A stretch of 64,000 nt of DNA from the NCBI RefSeq assembly GCF_950295315.1, contig NC_080171.1, positions 96,524,752-96,588,751 of the forward strand, written 5' to 3'. The stretch comes from Erinaceus europaeus. Its lineage: Eukaryota > Chordata > Mammalia > Eulipotyphla > Erinaceidae. Below, piece by piece: positions 63,900 through 64,000 of the stretch. The translations under genes and the position numbers were made by a program. A model generated the notes under the pieces. It did no database searches. It was not told where the DNA came from and saw nothing but the letters and a program-made list of their open reading frames with translations. The first letter of the stretch is position 1, and each line of letters opens with the position of its first letter.

Positions 63900-64000
63900 C
63901 TTCTATATAGTTTCTATCTAGTGCTTAGTTAATTCTAGAAGCTGGGTGTAAGATACACAATTTGTATGTTTCATTTTTATCCCTGCGTAAAGTATTTGTT

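Larger units (their letters stand above)
1..64000 (-). other. NR6A1: Inferred interior of an NR6A1 (GCNF) intron
   Basis: This is inferred from synteny only. The miR-181a-2/181b-2 pair is on the + strand here, and in human the same pair lies antisense inside a large NR6A1 intron, so NR6A1 should be transcribed along the - strand across this window. NR6A1 encodes an orphan nuclear receptor that represses Oct4 and acts in germ cells and the early embryo. I looked on both strands for its two-zinc-finger DNA-binding domain and ligand-binding domain and saw neither. The window is dominated by repeats, as expected of a long intron. Confidence 0.6.

Noticed and set aside
1..64000. NR6A1 coding exons
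   Set aside because: Neither the zinc-finger domain nor the ligand-binding domain was seen on either strand. Very short exons could escape by eye.

Overview
The window is mammalian nuclear DNA, almost certainly from a hedgehog (Erinaceus or a close relative). About half of it is tRNA-derived SINEs of the kind known from erinaceids: a Pol III A box (GTAGCGCAGCGGGTTAAGCG), a B box (GGTTCGAGCCC), a body with CACCTGCAGGGGAGTCGC, and a tail with ACAAGGGCAACAAAAGGGAA. Most of the rest is L1 debris, older MIR and L2 pieces, microsatellites and AT-rich unique sequence. I found no intact protein-coding gene and no coding exon. The species call rests on my memory of the SINE family, not on a search.

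Locus: two microRNA hairpins on the + strand, mir-181a-2 (22367-22486) and mir-181b-2 (23900-23988), identify the region. In human this pair lies in the lncRNA MIR181A2HG, antisense to a large intron of NR6A1 (GCNF). The window is therefore most likely the interior of the NR6A1 intron, with NR6A1 read on the - strand and the miRNA host transcript on the + strand. No NR6A1 exon was recognised.

SINE types used below. Type A: the main family described above. Type B: type A with an extra 3' module (CTCCAGGAGCAGTGGATTC ... GCAATAACCCTGGAGGCAA). Type C: the GGGGGAAAGCTTCAC variant ending CTATCCAATAAATAAAG. Type D: short, with ATAATGGTTATGCAAAGAG and CCAGAGCTGAGCAGTGCTCT. Type E: short, with AAGCATGAGGTCC and AGTGATGTCTGGTTCT. 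Type F: loosely grouped, older tRNA-like copies. Strand is that of the tRNA-like head. Many copies have exact target-site duplications (TSDs), so their ends are firm. Ends without a stated TSD are good to about 10 bases.

Layout: 1-17.8 kb is SINE-dense with several L1 3' ends. 17.8-18.8 kb is unassigned unique DNA. 19-31 kb holds the miR-181 cluster, L1 ORF2 and ORF1 remnants and nested SINEs. 31-44 kb holds SINEs plus an old L1 block at 37-40 kb. 44.9-45.9 kb and 55.2-57.7 kb are SINE-poor unique blocks. 58.75-59.67 kb holds the most unusual object. 60-64 kb holds a dispersed non-SINE repeat and more SINEs.

The standout is a 0.9-kb, 5'-truncated non-LTR retrotransposon (58760-59666). It encodes the C-terminal part of a Jockey/I/CR1-type reverse transcriptase with a CCHC-like knuckle. 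It is CpG-rich, nearly open, ends in a short AAG tail, and is flanked by an 8-bp direct repeat. It resembles elements of invertebrates more than L1, L2 or BovB of mammals, so it may be a recent lineage-specific or horizontally acquired LINE.
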